From Pseudeuparius sepicola (lineage: Eukaryota; Arthropoda; Insecta; Coleoptera; Anthribidae), in the NCBI GenBank assembly GCA_963920635.1, contig OY987302.1:37761500-37825499 (forward strand): a stretch of DNA of 64,000 nt. Direction: 5' to 3'. Shown here piece by piece: positions 1 through 10,090 of the stretch (its first letter is position 1; each line of letters begins with the position of its first letter). A model generated the notes under the pieces. The model saw only the letters and a list, made by a program, of their open reading frames with translations. It made no database searches and had not been told where the DNA came from. A program made the translations under genes and the position numbers.

Positions 1-1
1 A

Positions 2-295
2 TTCACAGTTGAAAACGGTCATTATGAATACAACCGTATGCCTTTTGGGCTTAAAAACTCTCCCGCGACTTTCCAACGCGTCATGGATAACGTGCTTAAA
101 GGTCTCCAAAATAAAATCTGCCTTGTGTATATGGATGAGATAATTTTGTTTTCTAGTAGTCTCGAAGAACATATTTCCAATTTACGTCTAGTTTTCCAAA
201 GATTAAAAGAGTCTAAATTAAAGATACAGTTAGATAAGTCAGAATTCCTACGAAAATCAAGAAGTTTCCATTACCTAAAACAACACGAGACATAA
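2..295 (+). pseudogene. pol: Reverse transcriptase fragment of element A
   Basis: Frame 2 is open from the window edge and shows RT palm motifs: FGLKNSPATFQRVMD (residues about 14-28) and the catalytic motif as VYMDEII. Functional RTs have two adjacent aspartates (Y-x-DD), so the second catalytic Asp is replaced by Glu. After SEFLRKS the frame runs into what should be the region about 35 residues downstream (FPLPKTTRDIKSFLGLLGYYRKF in another frame from about 268), so roughly 100 bases of RT thumb are deleted. The product would be inactive. What is seen is the motif set and the deletion; membership of the Gypsy/errantivirus group is inferred from the close similarity to the minus-strand element. 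Confidence 0.9.
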
Positions 296-1393
296 AATCA
301 TTTTTAGGCCTTCTCGGCTACTATCGGAAATTCATAAAAAAATTTGCGAAACCCACGAAACTCAGTGCCTAAAGAAGGGAGAAAAAAATGTTCATGACGA
401 AAATTTTATAAAAACTTTCGAATACTGCAAAAATCTTCTTTCAAACGATCCTATTCTTCAATATCCGGACTTTTCGCGACCATTTAATTTGACAACAATT
501 ACGCACTCGGAGCTATCTTATCGCAAGGACCCATAGGACAAGACCGACCAATCGCTTATGCCTCAAGGACGCTTAACCCCACAGAAATTAATTATAGTGC
601 TATCCGGACTTTTCGCGACCATTTAATTTGACAACAATTACGCACTCGGAGCTATCTTATCGCAAGGACCCATAGGACAAGACCGACCAATCGCTTATGC
701 CTCAAGGACGCTTAACCCCGCAGAAATTAATTATAGTGTAATAGAGAAAGAGCTACTAGCCATAATTTGCTCCGTAAAATATTTTCGGCCATATTTATTC
801 GGAAAAAAATCACAATCTATAGTGACCACAAACCACTCCAGTGGTTATTTTCCTTAAAAGACCCCAACTCACGACTTATTCGGTGGAGACTAAAACTCGG
901 AGAGTACGACTATGAGATCTGCTATAAAAAAGGCAAATTTAACACGAACGCTGACGCACTATCTCGCATAGAGATAAATGCTGTCGAGACGCAATCTGTT
1001 GTAGCAGATCCCGGCGACATAAATAAAGACATATCCGATTTCCTAGAAAACGCGAATGAACTCCCTATAATATCAGATGATATTATACAGGACGTCTTAA
1101 GCGAACCAGTAGTAAGAAATAAACCCAAAATCAAAATCCTTTCTGACATACAAATTAGGCCCACATTCAATGTTCCACCGACACAAAACAACGATAATGA
1201 CAATACTAGTGACGATGACACTGTTCACACAGCCTTCGAAGAGCCTGTTTTGACAATCCCTATAACTGAAAAATCAATAAACTCGTACCAAAACCAAATT
1301 ATAATCTCTGCAAATAACACATTAAACAAAAAATATGTTATTCGATCTAAACATTTTCAAGAAAAGACTCGCTTAAAAGTTTCACTACTTTGA
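296..1393 (+). pseudogene. pol: RNase H domain and pol linker of element A, broken
   Basis: The connection region (FLGLLGYYRKFIKKFAKP) is readable from about 300, followed by a frameshifted RNase H. The open stretch 767-1393 contains the end of the domain: [19 protein letters not shown] and the hallmark NTNADALSRIEI, after which comes an acidic linker rich in D, N and S. The first part of RNase H is duplicated in tandem (462-739) and lies in the wrong frame, so no functional enzyme can be made. The linker leads to an integrase beginning about 200 bases later, as in the related minus-strand copy. Confidence 0.88.
462..739 (+). repeat. 139-bp tandem duplication within RNase H
   Basis: Bases 462-600 and 601-739 are copies of one another, with one visible difference (ccccacag versus ccccgcag). 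The period of 139 is not a multiple of three, so the second copy changes frame. This looks like a local duplication after insertion rather than a functional repeat. Confidence 0.95.
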
Positions 1394-1599
1394 ATCAGAA
1401 GTTATCTCCTTAATAAAAGAGTACGTCGAAAACAAAAACACATACTGCCTATTTTTCAAAAACCTAGAAATCATCGATAGATTTTGTGTTATAGTTCAAA
1501 ACACTTTCAAAAATTCATCTTTTAAACTTTTAAGAATTACAAAATTTTTGACTGACATAGAAGACTTTGACGAACAACAACTAAAAATAAAGTACACCC

Positions 1600-2626
1600 A
1601 TGAAACGAAAACCTGCCACGGGCATAAAAAATGAAACTGAAATGTCTCTTAAATCTCAATTCTATTGGCTAAAAATAAGACAAGTTGAAAAATATATTAA
1701 TAATTGTCAAATTTGTCAAATGTCAAAATATGACAGGAACCCCCCAAAGATAAAATTTAACTTGACTCCTAATACTTCTAAACCTCTTCAAACAATACAC
1801 GTGGATACCTTCCAAATCGAAGGCCAAAAATTTCTCACTTTAATTGATACCTTCTCACGTTACGCACAGGCTTACAAAATTGTAGGGTGCAGTGGAATAA
1901 ACACCATCGGTTGTTTTCTGCAATTTGCTTCACATTATGGTTTACCCCGCCGTATCATATCGGATGGAGGTCCAGAATTTAACAATAGCGTAGTAAAGGA
2001 CTTTATCAATCTACACAAAATCGAACTTCAAGTGACCACCCCGTATAATCCAAATAGTAATAGCCCGGTAGAGAGGTTACACTCCACGCTTTCTGAAACA
2101 ATTCGATGCTTAAGACTTACAGACAAAAATAGTAGGATAGATCAGTTAATGCTCTATGCCATCTTGGCCTACAATTACTCTATACATAGTGTTACGAAAC
2201 AGACACCATTTAATATCATAAGTGGACATACTGATAATCTCGATCCATTTGACATAACACAAGAAATGCTAATGAACGAATACCTTCAAGAATAAAATAA
2301 ATAAAACTAAAATTTTATATCAAAAAATTCAAGAACTAAACGAAAATAGGAAAGAAAAAGTTATTGCTAAACGAAACGAAACGGGAGAGGATCCTATAGA
2401 ATACCCCGCGAACACCACTGTTTATTTGAAACAGAATTTGAGGTCAAAATCCAAACCTAAATACAAAAAAGCGACGTTACTTTCAAATGACGATATTAAA
2501 GCAAAACTTGACACTACAATAGTCCATAAAAGTAAATTAAAAGGACCAAAAAAATTAACAAACACTCAATCGTTACAGGAACATCATGAAGACGACGCAG
2601 ACAATAACCCTGACGATAATAACTAA
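1600..2626 (+). pseudogene. pol: Integrase of element A
   Basis: An integrase for inserting element cDNA into the chromosome. The open stretch 1600-2295 shows the second half of the HHCC zinc finger (CQICQMSKYDRNP), then the DDE core: HVDTF (first Asp), ISDGGPEF (second Asp) and SPVERLHSTL (Glu), so all three catalytic residues remain. The usual Asn-Gly before the Glu is Asn-Ser. The frame stops at 2295. The C-terminal domain continues in another frame to 2626, with a typical basic tail (VYLKQNLRSKSKPKYKK and HKSKLKGPKK) and an acidic end. The upstream linker (1394-1599) is also in another frame. The end of this gene overlaps the env start at 2586. Confidence 0.9.
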
Positions 2627-4272
2627 TCTATTCCTAACCCTAGCCCTTCCTACAGTTGAGATCATTCCTATATCACTCCTGGTATATCACTCCTGGTATA
2701 TTACCCTTTTCATTAGGAAAAGCCAAAATAATTTCAAGTAGACACACATTTTTACATTATGTATAATTTCAAGAATCAGAGAAACAACTTAATATCCTTA
2801 GGGAAAGCTACAGTAACTTTAATAAATCAATTACTAAGGAAACTAAATTCATATTCACTGCAAGTTTGCAAAATAACTATAATAATTTAGAACCCATGCC
2901 CAATGAAATTGAAACCAAACTATCCAATGTAATTTATTCACCTCGAGAAAAAGTTCCTAGAACAAGACGTGGTTTATTTAATGTCATTGGCACAATAAAC
3001 AAGTGGTTTACAGGAACTTTAGAGGCGAATGATGGCGAACGGTATAATAAGGCAATCACGACTCTAGGAAATAATCAGCAAAAAATTGTTAATGAAGTAA
3101 ATACGAAAATTTCTCTTTTCAAAAAACTAACCGAAAACTATGAAAAAACTATTGATTAATAACCAGCAGAGAATATTGGAATATTTTGAAAGGTACGAAG
3201 AAATCTTAAATTCAGAAACTGACATTTTATACAAATACACTGTATATTTAAGCATATTAAATCAAATGTTTATAAATGCAAACGTAATTACAACATTTTT
3301 GGACAACATAGAAAATGTAGTGACTTTCGCTAGGTTGCATACTGCACACCCCGATATTTGGACGATAAATGATTTGTATGATATATTAAAGCAACTAACT
3401 CAAATTTATACAAAAAAAGAAATTTTAGATATCGAAGTATTTCATTGGTACTCAGTAATAAAAACTAATTGTTTCTTTGTGAATAAAGAATTAATATTTG
3501 CTTTAGAGGTCCCAATAATCAATCCAGATATATATCAATACTTCCATCTGATTCCAATTCCCACAAAAAATCACACCATTATTTTGCCCCAGAAACCCTA
3601 TTTAGCCCTTGGCGAGAAGAACTACCAGTATATGAATCACGAATACACGAATCAGTTATCGACAACCCCGAGACTGTCTGCACAACAGCTCTTATCAATG
3701 GAAAAGAAAGACAAAATAACTGCCAATCAATCAATATTCGACCACCAAAGGAAGCTGTAGAGAAAATAAACAACGAATAGTTAATAGTCATCGCCGCATA
3801 TCGATCGAAGCTAGAAACAAATTGTCATCGACCTGAATATACAATTATTGACGGAACCAACCTAATAAAAATAGGAAAAAACTGCACAGTGAAAATCAAC
3901 AGAACAACATATGGAAACAGAGAAACTTCAGGAACAACGCACCCGTTGGTGCTGCCAAATGTGTACCAAATAAAAGCCAGTCAAAAACAAAATCATCAAA
4001 AATTGGTATTAGGTAACATCCCTTTAGAAGAACTACACAACCTTCAAACAAGCATCGATTCAATTGATCCAATATTTATCCAAGACATCGAAACCAATAC
4101 AATCTCTCAATGGATTCGATGGTTTTTCATCAGCTCAATACTTTCGTCAATCGCCGCATATATTGTTTACCAGCTGTTCAAGAAATTTAAGAAGCCTCAA
4201 CCCAGTAGAGAAGAAAAGAAGAAAGAAAACTTGCCCCCTTCGGTTGTCTTCGACCCCTCAGTGGTCATCTGA
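2586..4272 (+). pseudogene. env: Env of element A (errantivirus envelope), frameshifted
   Basis: The first ATG (2586) overlaps the end of integrase and starts a hydrophobic signal-peptide-like stretch, but the frame ends at a stop near 2740 after a short 13-bp tandem duplication (2677-2702). The frame resumes at about 2866. Visible landmarks are a furin-type cleavage site RTRR followed by GLFNVIGTINKWF, the usual fusion-peptide start of gypsy-type Env, a further frame change near 3140, another near 3760, and a C-terminal membrane anchor (WFFISSILSSIAAYIVY) followed by a basic and acidic tail ending at 4272. Env would be a membrane fusion glycoprotein in an intact element; here it is split into at least four frames. 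Confidence 0.87.
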
Positions 4273-4282
4273 AGGAGGGAGA
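4271..4282 (+). promoter_or_regulatory. Polypurine tract of element A
   Basis: The purine run gaaggagggaga lies directly before the 3' LTR, which begins AGTTA. It is the expected primer site for plus-strand synthesis. It starts at the env stop codon. Confidence 0.85.
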
Positions 4283-4469
4283 AGTTACATACACCATTAT
4301 TCCTTATTCCACATAAAAAATGCCTTGTTCTCGAAATGTTTAGTTTGCAAATTTACCCCTATAAAATGTTCATCACGTGTGTTTTACGGCATTAAGATTC
4401 TGTCCGTCGCTGTAGCTTTTCTAAATAAACATTTTTAAAAAGCAGACTGTGTCAGCCGGTTATTTAACT
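4283..4469 (+). repeat. 3' LTR of element A (187 bp)
   Basis: Begins AGTTA and ends TAACT, the inverted pentanucleotides typical of gypsy-group LTRs. It contains a TATA-like box (cctataaaatg, about 4355) and a polyadenylation signal (aaataaac, about 4421). The right edge at 4469 is followed by 17 bases that read like the RT gene interrupted by this element. No second copy lies in the window, so the borders rest on the polypurine tract and the terminal repeats. Confidence 0.8.
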
Positions 4470-4482
4470 AAGTATATTTTCC

Positions 4483-4486
4483 CGTG
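4483..4486. repeat. Target site duplication CGTG (left) of element C
   Basis: The four bases before the left LTR are CGTG and the four after the right LTR (11926-11929) are also CGTG. A 4-bp duplication is normal for Ty3/Gypsy integrases, and this match fixes both LTR borders. Confidence 0.9.
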
Positions 4487-4682
4487 AAAAATCGTTCAGA
4501 ACGCAAAGAACCGTTTTTTAAACATTTTTATTAGTACAAAAATATGTTTTACATCACGAGAGCAGTATCTGACTGGCACAAAAATGGATACAAAGAGAAT
4601 TTATAAACTCGGTGTAGCTTGCCGGGGTGCTGAGCCATTCAGCGTTTTTCTTGCAAGCTTCTTAGAAAGTGGTGAGGTAATT
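4487..4682 (-). repeat. 3' LTR of element C (196 bp)
   Basis: Matches 11730-11925 along its whole length with one substitution. Read on the minus strand it starts AATTAC, has a TATA-like sequence (tttataaatt), a polyadenylation signal (taataaaa) and ends in gattttt. Open frames running through this segment (for instance from 4584 on the plus strand) are chance readings of the LTR. Confidence 0.95.
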
Positions 4683-4691
4683 CCTCCCCTC
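4683..4691 (-). promoter_or_regulatory. Polypurine tract of element C
   Basis: On the minus strand gaggggagg stands immediately upstream of the LTR start aattac. It lies 70 bases beyond the last env-frame stop (4761). Confidence 0.85.
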
Positions 4692-4760
4692 GAAGATTCA
4701 GCAAACGAGGGTGCGAGGAAGCTGAACATCTTCACACTTGGGCTGAGGTTTCTTCGAACA

Positions 4761-6386
4761 TCATGTAGAAATCTTCTTGTAGACAACAAAACTTATGAAG
4801 CAAATAACCAATAAGTATATACAGATCGTCCAAAGACTTGGTATATGGAAAGATTGTCCAAATGACAATGAAGGGCTGTTTTAGATTATCTTATTCTTTA
4901 TCTGGTATAATTCATCAAGTTTAATATTTTCCAAATGAAGGCTAACATTTTCGATTTTTGTGTTGCTAATTCTTATGTCCAAGTTGGGAAACAGCATAGT
5001 TTCGCTTGAATGGTGTATTTCATTTGTTATTGTTTGCTTTGTGTTGGAAATTTTGCATCCCACGGGGATTTCGATTAAATGTGTACCAAGTAGACTCACT
5101 GCTTCTTCTTGGTTAAAGCATTTTAATTTTAATTGTCCTTTAGTCGGGAATAGACATATCCATTTATTGGTGTTTTGAATTGGTTGAATTGAGGTTTCCA
5201 TTACATGTATTTTGGTTTGGCGACAATTGGAGGCATTTTTCATATCGATAGTTTTAATTTCGCAAGCTGATTTTTCGTTGTTCTGCAGGTCCAAGTTGTG
5301 ACAGAAAAATTGTTTTGGGGAGACTTGTTTGCAAGATTCGCTCATAAATGCAAAATACAATTCATTTTTTACTAAATATTTGTTTTGAGAGATAATTGCC
5401 TTAAACTGACCCATTGAATATACGGGAATGGAGTAAAGGTGGTAATAGTCAACTTCAAAAGGGTGAATCAACGGGACATGTAGGATATAAGAAATTCTAA
5501 AATTTTTTATATATGATTCAATTTTTACAACGCTTTCAAAAAAAGGAATATTTTGTAAGGTTAATTCAAACGGAAAATATTTCTTTACAGATGTTTCTAA
5601 TTTTGTTAATTCAAGGAAAAAGTCATTTGCTTTTATTATGCTAGGGTGCATAATTTGAAGTTTGGTAAATACCAGAGAATTTTCAATGTCCTGTAGAATT
5701 GAATTTATAATTTCGTACATCGTGCTAATTTGGATAAGGGCGTCTTTAAGAACTAAAGAGCATTCCATAGCACTGAGAGAATTTTTGAGAACCATAAAAA
5801 CTTCTTTACATTTTTCTTCCAAAATATTTTCATTGTGGCTTATTTGTGTAATGGTAGAATTGAACTTATCTATTAAGGAAATAGATAGCGAATTCTGTGT
5901 TTTAATACTCGTTTCTAGCTTGTTTTCGTTATTTTGAAGTTCTTCTATTAGTTTATCATAGCGTTCTGCGTCTGTCGAAACTAAATTTCCGGTTATTGAT
6001 TTAAATATTGATCCTAGGCCATTGATTAAACCTCTTTTTTCTCTTTTGTAAGAATTTGGAATAATTGCTGTCAATTTAGTATTTATTTCATTTTCAAGAA
6101 ATGTTAATATTTTTAAATGAGTTGCTAACTCGATTGGGTAGGTTTCGCTTGTGTCAATAAAATTTTGTGTTAGGGTTTGCGAATGTTTACGCAGTTTGTT
6201 AAATTCTGTCACTACCGGACTTAAGTCATAGTAATGAATTAATTTGTGGGTTTCTTTAGCAATTTTAGCTGTTCCTAGTTTTACTGGGATCAGTCCTGGA
6301 TTGTTTTCTAAATTTCGAATTGTTATTTTCTCTTGAATTGCCAAAATGCAGGGAAATCTGAAAGTAAGTTTAATTGTTAAAATCGT
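4761..6386 (-). pseudogene. env: Env of element C, open for about 490 codons but stopped before its anchor
   Basis: Envelope fusion protein of the errantivirus. The long frame 6386-4881 has a hydrophobic leader just after pol, a furin-type site REKR followed by GLINGLGSIFKSI, a cysteine-containing ectodomain and conserved errantivirus Env phrases (FFCHNLDL, WICLF). A TAA at 4881-4883 ends it. The same frame then continues for 39 codons (4880-4764) and encodes a clear membrane segment (TICIYLLVICFISFVVY) before a TGA at 4761, so the anchor has been cut off and any product would lack its membrane tail. No ATG opens the frame: the leader begins at ACG (6384-6386), so either the start was lost or it comes from the spliced leader. 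Confidence 0.88.
6357..6373 (-). promoter_or_regulatory. Probable 3' splice site for env mRNA
   Basis: The minus strand reads ttaaacttactttcag at the pol/env junction, a good acceptor with AG at 6359-6358. Errantivirus Env is made from a spliced RNA; the matching donor is at 11405-11410. Splicing here would remove gag and pol. Confidence 0.6.
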
Positions 6387-7960
6387 AAGTTTGCCTTAAG
6401 GGTCGCTTTAAATTGTCCATATGTATTTTTTCTTGTGAATCAGTAGAAACAGTTTTCATATTTCTATCTACGGTTTGTATTTTAGTTGATTTATTAAATT
6501 TATTTGCATTCTTTTGCCTAATATGTTTTTTAGTATAAACCTTTTCGTGAGGTTGGAATAATTCTGGGTTATCACGATTTTGATTAATTTTGTCTATAAG
6601 TCTTTCTTTATTTCGCATTAAATTGGAATTTATTTTGGAATAGAGAACTTTTGAGCGTTCTTTATGATCGTTAATATAATCATTTAATAAAATTTGATCA
6701 ATTTCTTGATATATTCGCTAATGTGACCATTAATAACATCTATTGGTTTTAATTTTGTTGTAGAGTGGATACTGTGGTTGTATGCCAAAATTGCATAAAT
6801 TATTTTCATTTTTATTGGAGTTTTTTAGAAACCTTTTGTATTTAATAAGCGAATGTGTTCTATAAGAGTGGAATGGAATCTTTCTATAATTCCGTTAGAT
6901 TGAGGGTGATTAGGTGAACAAAAGTGTATATTGATTTTATGGAGTTTTAATAGCTCTAAAACAACTGAATTCTTAAATTCGGTTCCGTTGTCACAAATTA
7001 TTTGTTTAGGGATACCGTGATGGGAGAAAAACTGAATTAAATTATCAACTATTTCGGTTCCTGCTAATGAATTTAAATGATAGGCTTGTGCGTATTTCGA
7101 AAAACTATCTACAATCGTCAAAAATTTTGATTTTTCGAATGAAAAAGTATCTAGATGAACTATTTCGAAAGGTTTGCTTGCTGTAGGGGTGACGTACATT
7201 TTGATTCTTATTGGATTTCTCTCGTATTTGCTTTGTTGGCAGATTTCACAATCGTTTATAAAGGTTTGTACAGAATTTTTTATGTAAGGCCAATAATATT
7301 TATTCTTTACTCGTTCAACGGTTTCGTCTATGCCGCGATGATTAGACTTTCCTTCGTGGTAATTTTTTATTATGTCCTCGATATCATTTTTGTTAGTAAC
7401 GTCTATTAATTTTTTATTACATTTTCGAAAATTGATTGAAGGCCATTTAAAATTTTCTTGTAAAACATTAGTGAATCTTTGGTAAATGTCAGCATTTTCG
7501 AAATAAAGGTGATATTGTGAGTTCGGTAAAACGTAATCTTTGACAAATCGTATTACATCTTGATTAAAATTATTTTCGGAAAATTGAACATTTATTCTTT
7601 TCTTTTTCTCAAATAAAATAGTAATTTTGGGTTGTGCGGGTGAGTGGTGTACAACAGAAATTATGATTTGATTTTGTCCGTAGTTTATGGGATTTTCGGA
7701 AATGGGAATATTGATGATTGGATTTTGTTCGGCATTCGAGTGTACAGTATTGTTGTCGGTTTCGAGGCGGTCATCGTCGTCTTCGTTATCGCTAAGGTCT
7801 TGGGTTTCATTATCTGGTATTACAAGTAGTGAAACATTGTCGGTATCTTGGGTTGCGTCATTATTAAGGGTTCTAGGAACGGAGTTATCGTTACTCATGT
7901 TATATGGGAATATATCACGTAAAACGTTCTCTGCAATTTCGTCTATTTCGTCAGTAACGG
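6370..7960 (-). pseudogene. pol: Integrase region of element C pol
   Basis: Integrase: zinc finger residues HEGKSNHRGIDETVERV and CEICQQSKYERNP, then the catalytic triad at HLDTF, ICDNGTEF and SNGIIERFHSTL. The core up to a TAA at 6825-6827 is open and has all key residues. Beyond that the same frame continues (AYNHSIHSTTKLKP) until a one-base frameshift near 6720. The last part (6618-6370) has the basic tail (QPHEKVYTKKHIRQKN, LKRPLRQTYDFNN). Between RNase H and the zinc finger (about 7450-7960) there is a low-complexity acidic linker with D/N runs, as in element A. The end overlaps the env leader. Confidence 0.9.
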
Positions 7961-9553
7961 TTTTGGTGTGTATTTCAATTCTTGAAAGCGCATCTGCGTT
8001 GGTGTTAAGTTTCCCTTTCTTGTAAATAATATTGTAATCAAATTCTTCTAATCGGATACGCCAGCGCAATAATTTCGAATTCGGATCTTTCAATTAAAAA
8101 AGCCCCTGAAGTGGCTTATGATCGGTTATAATGTTGAATTTGCGTCCATACAGATAGGGTCTAAAGTACTTGGTGGCCCAAATTATTGCTAATAATTCTT
8201 TTTCGATAACTGAGTAATTTTGTTCAGAATCGTTCAATGTGCGTGAGGCGTAAGCCACAGGTAAATCGTTACCGATAGGCCCTTGTGAAAGGACAGCACC
8301 AATCGCAACATTGCTCGCGTCTGTTGTCAAATTAAAAGATTTAGAAAAATCAGGATATTGCAGAATTGGAGAATTTGTAAGCAAATTTTTGCAAGTTTCG
8401 AAGCAAGAAATAAATTTATCATCATGTACTATTTTAGCATTTTTCTTTAGACATTTTGTGAAAGGCTTAGTAATTTTTGCAAATGAAGGAATAAAGCGTC
8501 TATAATAGCCAACTAATCCGAGAAAACCTTTGATTTGTTTGGTAGTTTTAGGTATTGGAAATTCTTTGATGGCTTTAATCTTGTCAGGGTTGGGTTTAAC
8601 GCCGTCAGGGGTGACTATGTGACCAAGGTATGCAACTTCTTTCTTTAGAAACTCGGACTTATCCAGTTGTACTTTAAAATTTGTTTCGCGAAGTCTTTGG
8701 AAAACGGATTTAAGGCTTTCTAAGTGTTCTTGAAGAGAAGTAGAAAAAATTATTATATCGTCTAAATAGACAAGGCATTTTTCGTTTTAAATACCACGGA
8801 GGATGTTGTCCATTAATCTCTGAAAACTCGCGGGCGCATTTTTTAACCCGAAGGGCATACGAAGGTTCTCATAGTGTCCTTGTTCAGTGTTAAAAGCTGT
8901 CTTTTCTATGTCGTTTTCGTCCATTTCTATCTGGTGAAAACCGCTAGCAAGGTCCAGTGTAGAAAAGTATTGACACTTTCCTAACTTGTCAAGTAAGTCG
9001 TGTATGGGTATTTGTCATCGACAGTATTGTCATTTAATTTCCGGTAGTCCACAACTACACGCCATTTTTGTTTACCCGACGCGTCAGCTTTTTTAGGGAC
9101 GACCCAAATTGGTGACGACCAAGGGCGGATTATGTTTTGATTAAGCATTTTTTTGATTTGGGATTCGACTTCTTGCCTGTGAATAAATGGGTAACGGTAT
9201 GATTTGGAATAAATTGGCGTTTCGTCAGTGGTGCGAATTTTGTGCTTTACTTTATTAGTAAACGTCAAGGGAGTGTCTTCATTATAGAAAATATCAGAAT
9301 ATTCTTTACATAACTTTAAAATTTTACTCTTTTCTTCTGTGTTAAGGTGGTCTACGCGAATTTTTGTCAGGTCCAGAGGAGTTGTATCTGTTTCGTCAAA
9401 GTTATGCAGTTCAAAGTTTTGTAACTCGTTTCTGTAAAATTCGTCAACTTCTAGTGGTTCAGAAAAGTTTAAAGATACTTTGTTTTCTGTGTTATTTAAG
9501 ATTGTCGTCAAAGCTTTTTCATTTTTCGCTATGGTTAAGCACTCGGGAATTTC
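7961..9553 (-). pseudogene. pol: Reverse transcriptase and RNase H of element C pol
   Basis: RT motifs in order: [24 protein letters not shown], then after a one-base frameshift near 9000 [29 protein letters not shown], and an intact catalytic [10 protein letters not shown]. RNase H follows with [34 protein letters not shown] and NTNADALSRIEI. Lesions: the frameshift, a TAA at 8787-8789 just before the catalytic motif, and a TAA at 8094-8096 after DHKPLQGLF, where a Trp expected after PLQ is also Gly. It would copy the genomic RNA into DNA if intact; as it stands no full-length enzyme can be made. Confidence 0.93.
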
Positions 9554-10090
9554 TCAATTTTGAATTTTTTGGTAAGGTATTATTATTTCTCCATTTTGAA
9601 TTGACGTATTTATTTTAATAATTTTTTTTTATCTGGGTTCTACGTGAATAAGATTTAATTAATTTTTTGTTGTATATGGATTAAGTTTTAATTTAGTACA
9701 GGGTGTAATAAAGAAATCATTTTCATAGTCGAGATGTGACTTTAAAAATTTTATGTGGTCCATTCCTATTAAACCGTCGAAAAAATCGTGGAATTTAAAT
9801 AGATAAAATTTCATGTATGTATTATTTGGCATTTTGAAAATTTCTGGAGCCGGTATTGTTGCGCTATAACGGTGAGCAGATTTTTGATAAACCGAAGAAA
9901 CAATAAAAGGGTCATCTCGAATTAAATTTGGAAAGAATTTTTGAGCTACTTCTGGATTTATAAAAGATTTGGTTGAGCCTGAATCAATTAATATTTTTGC
10001 GTTAAATTTCGGAAATTCGACATAATATAAACGTCCAGTATCGGTAAAATTAAAAGAAATAATAGTGTATTTTATGTTTGGTCGTTGTCT
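9554..10090 (-). pseudogene. pol: Protease region of element C pol
   Basis: In the -1 frame relative to gag, overlapping its end, a retroviral-type aspartic protease can be read: the active site is LIDSGSTKSFIN, followed about 85 residues later by FDGLIGMDHIKFL, the usual second conserved segment. The overlap and frame suggest expression by -1 frameshifting, as in errantiviruses. Three in-frame stops (TAA 9659-9661, TAA 9629-9631, TGA 9554-9556) separate the protease from RT; all are in the same frame as both, so they look like substitutions rather than indels. Confidence 0.85.

Larger units (their letters stand above)
1..4469 (+). mobile_element. Errantivirus-like Ty3/Gypsy LTR element A, 5' part outside the window, degraded
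   Basis: Fragments read in the order reverse transcriptase, RNase H, integrase, env and 3' LTR, which is the errantivirus order. The pol pieces are clearly related to those of the minus-strand element at 4487-11925, but the LTR differs, so they are two families of one lineage. The copy is dead: it has a deletion in RT, a 139-bp tandem duplication in RNase H and frame breaks in every gene. Its 3' LTR abuts 17 bases (4470-4486) that look like the RT gene of a third element resuming at 11926, so A appears to have inserted into that gene. The gag gene and 5' LTR must lie to the left of base 1. Confidence 0.9.

Noticed and set aside
4584..4814. Plus-strand frame of 76 codons (and its near twin starting at 11827)
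   Set aside because: Both start inside the two LTR copies of element C and read the antisense strand of the LTR; the shared protein text only reflects LTR identity.
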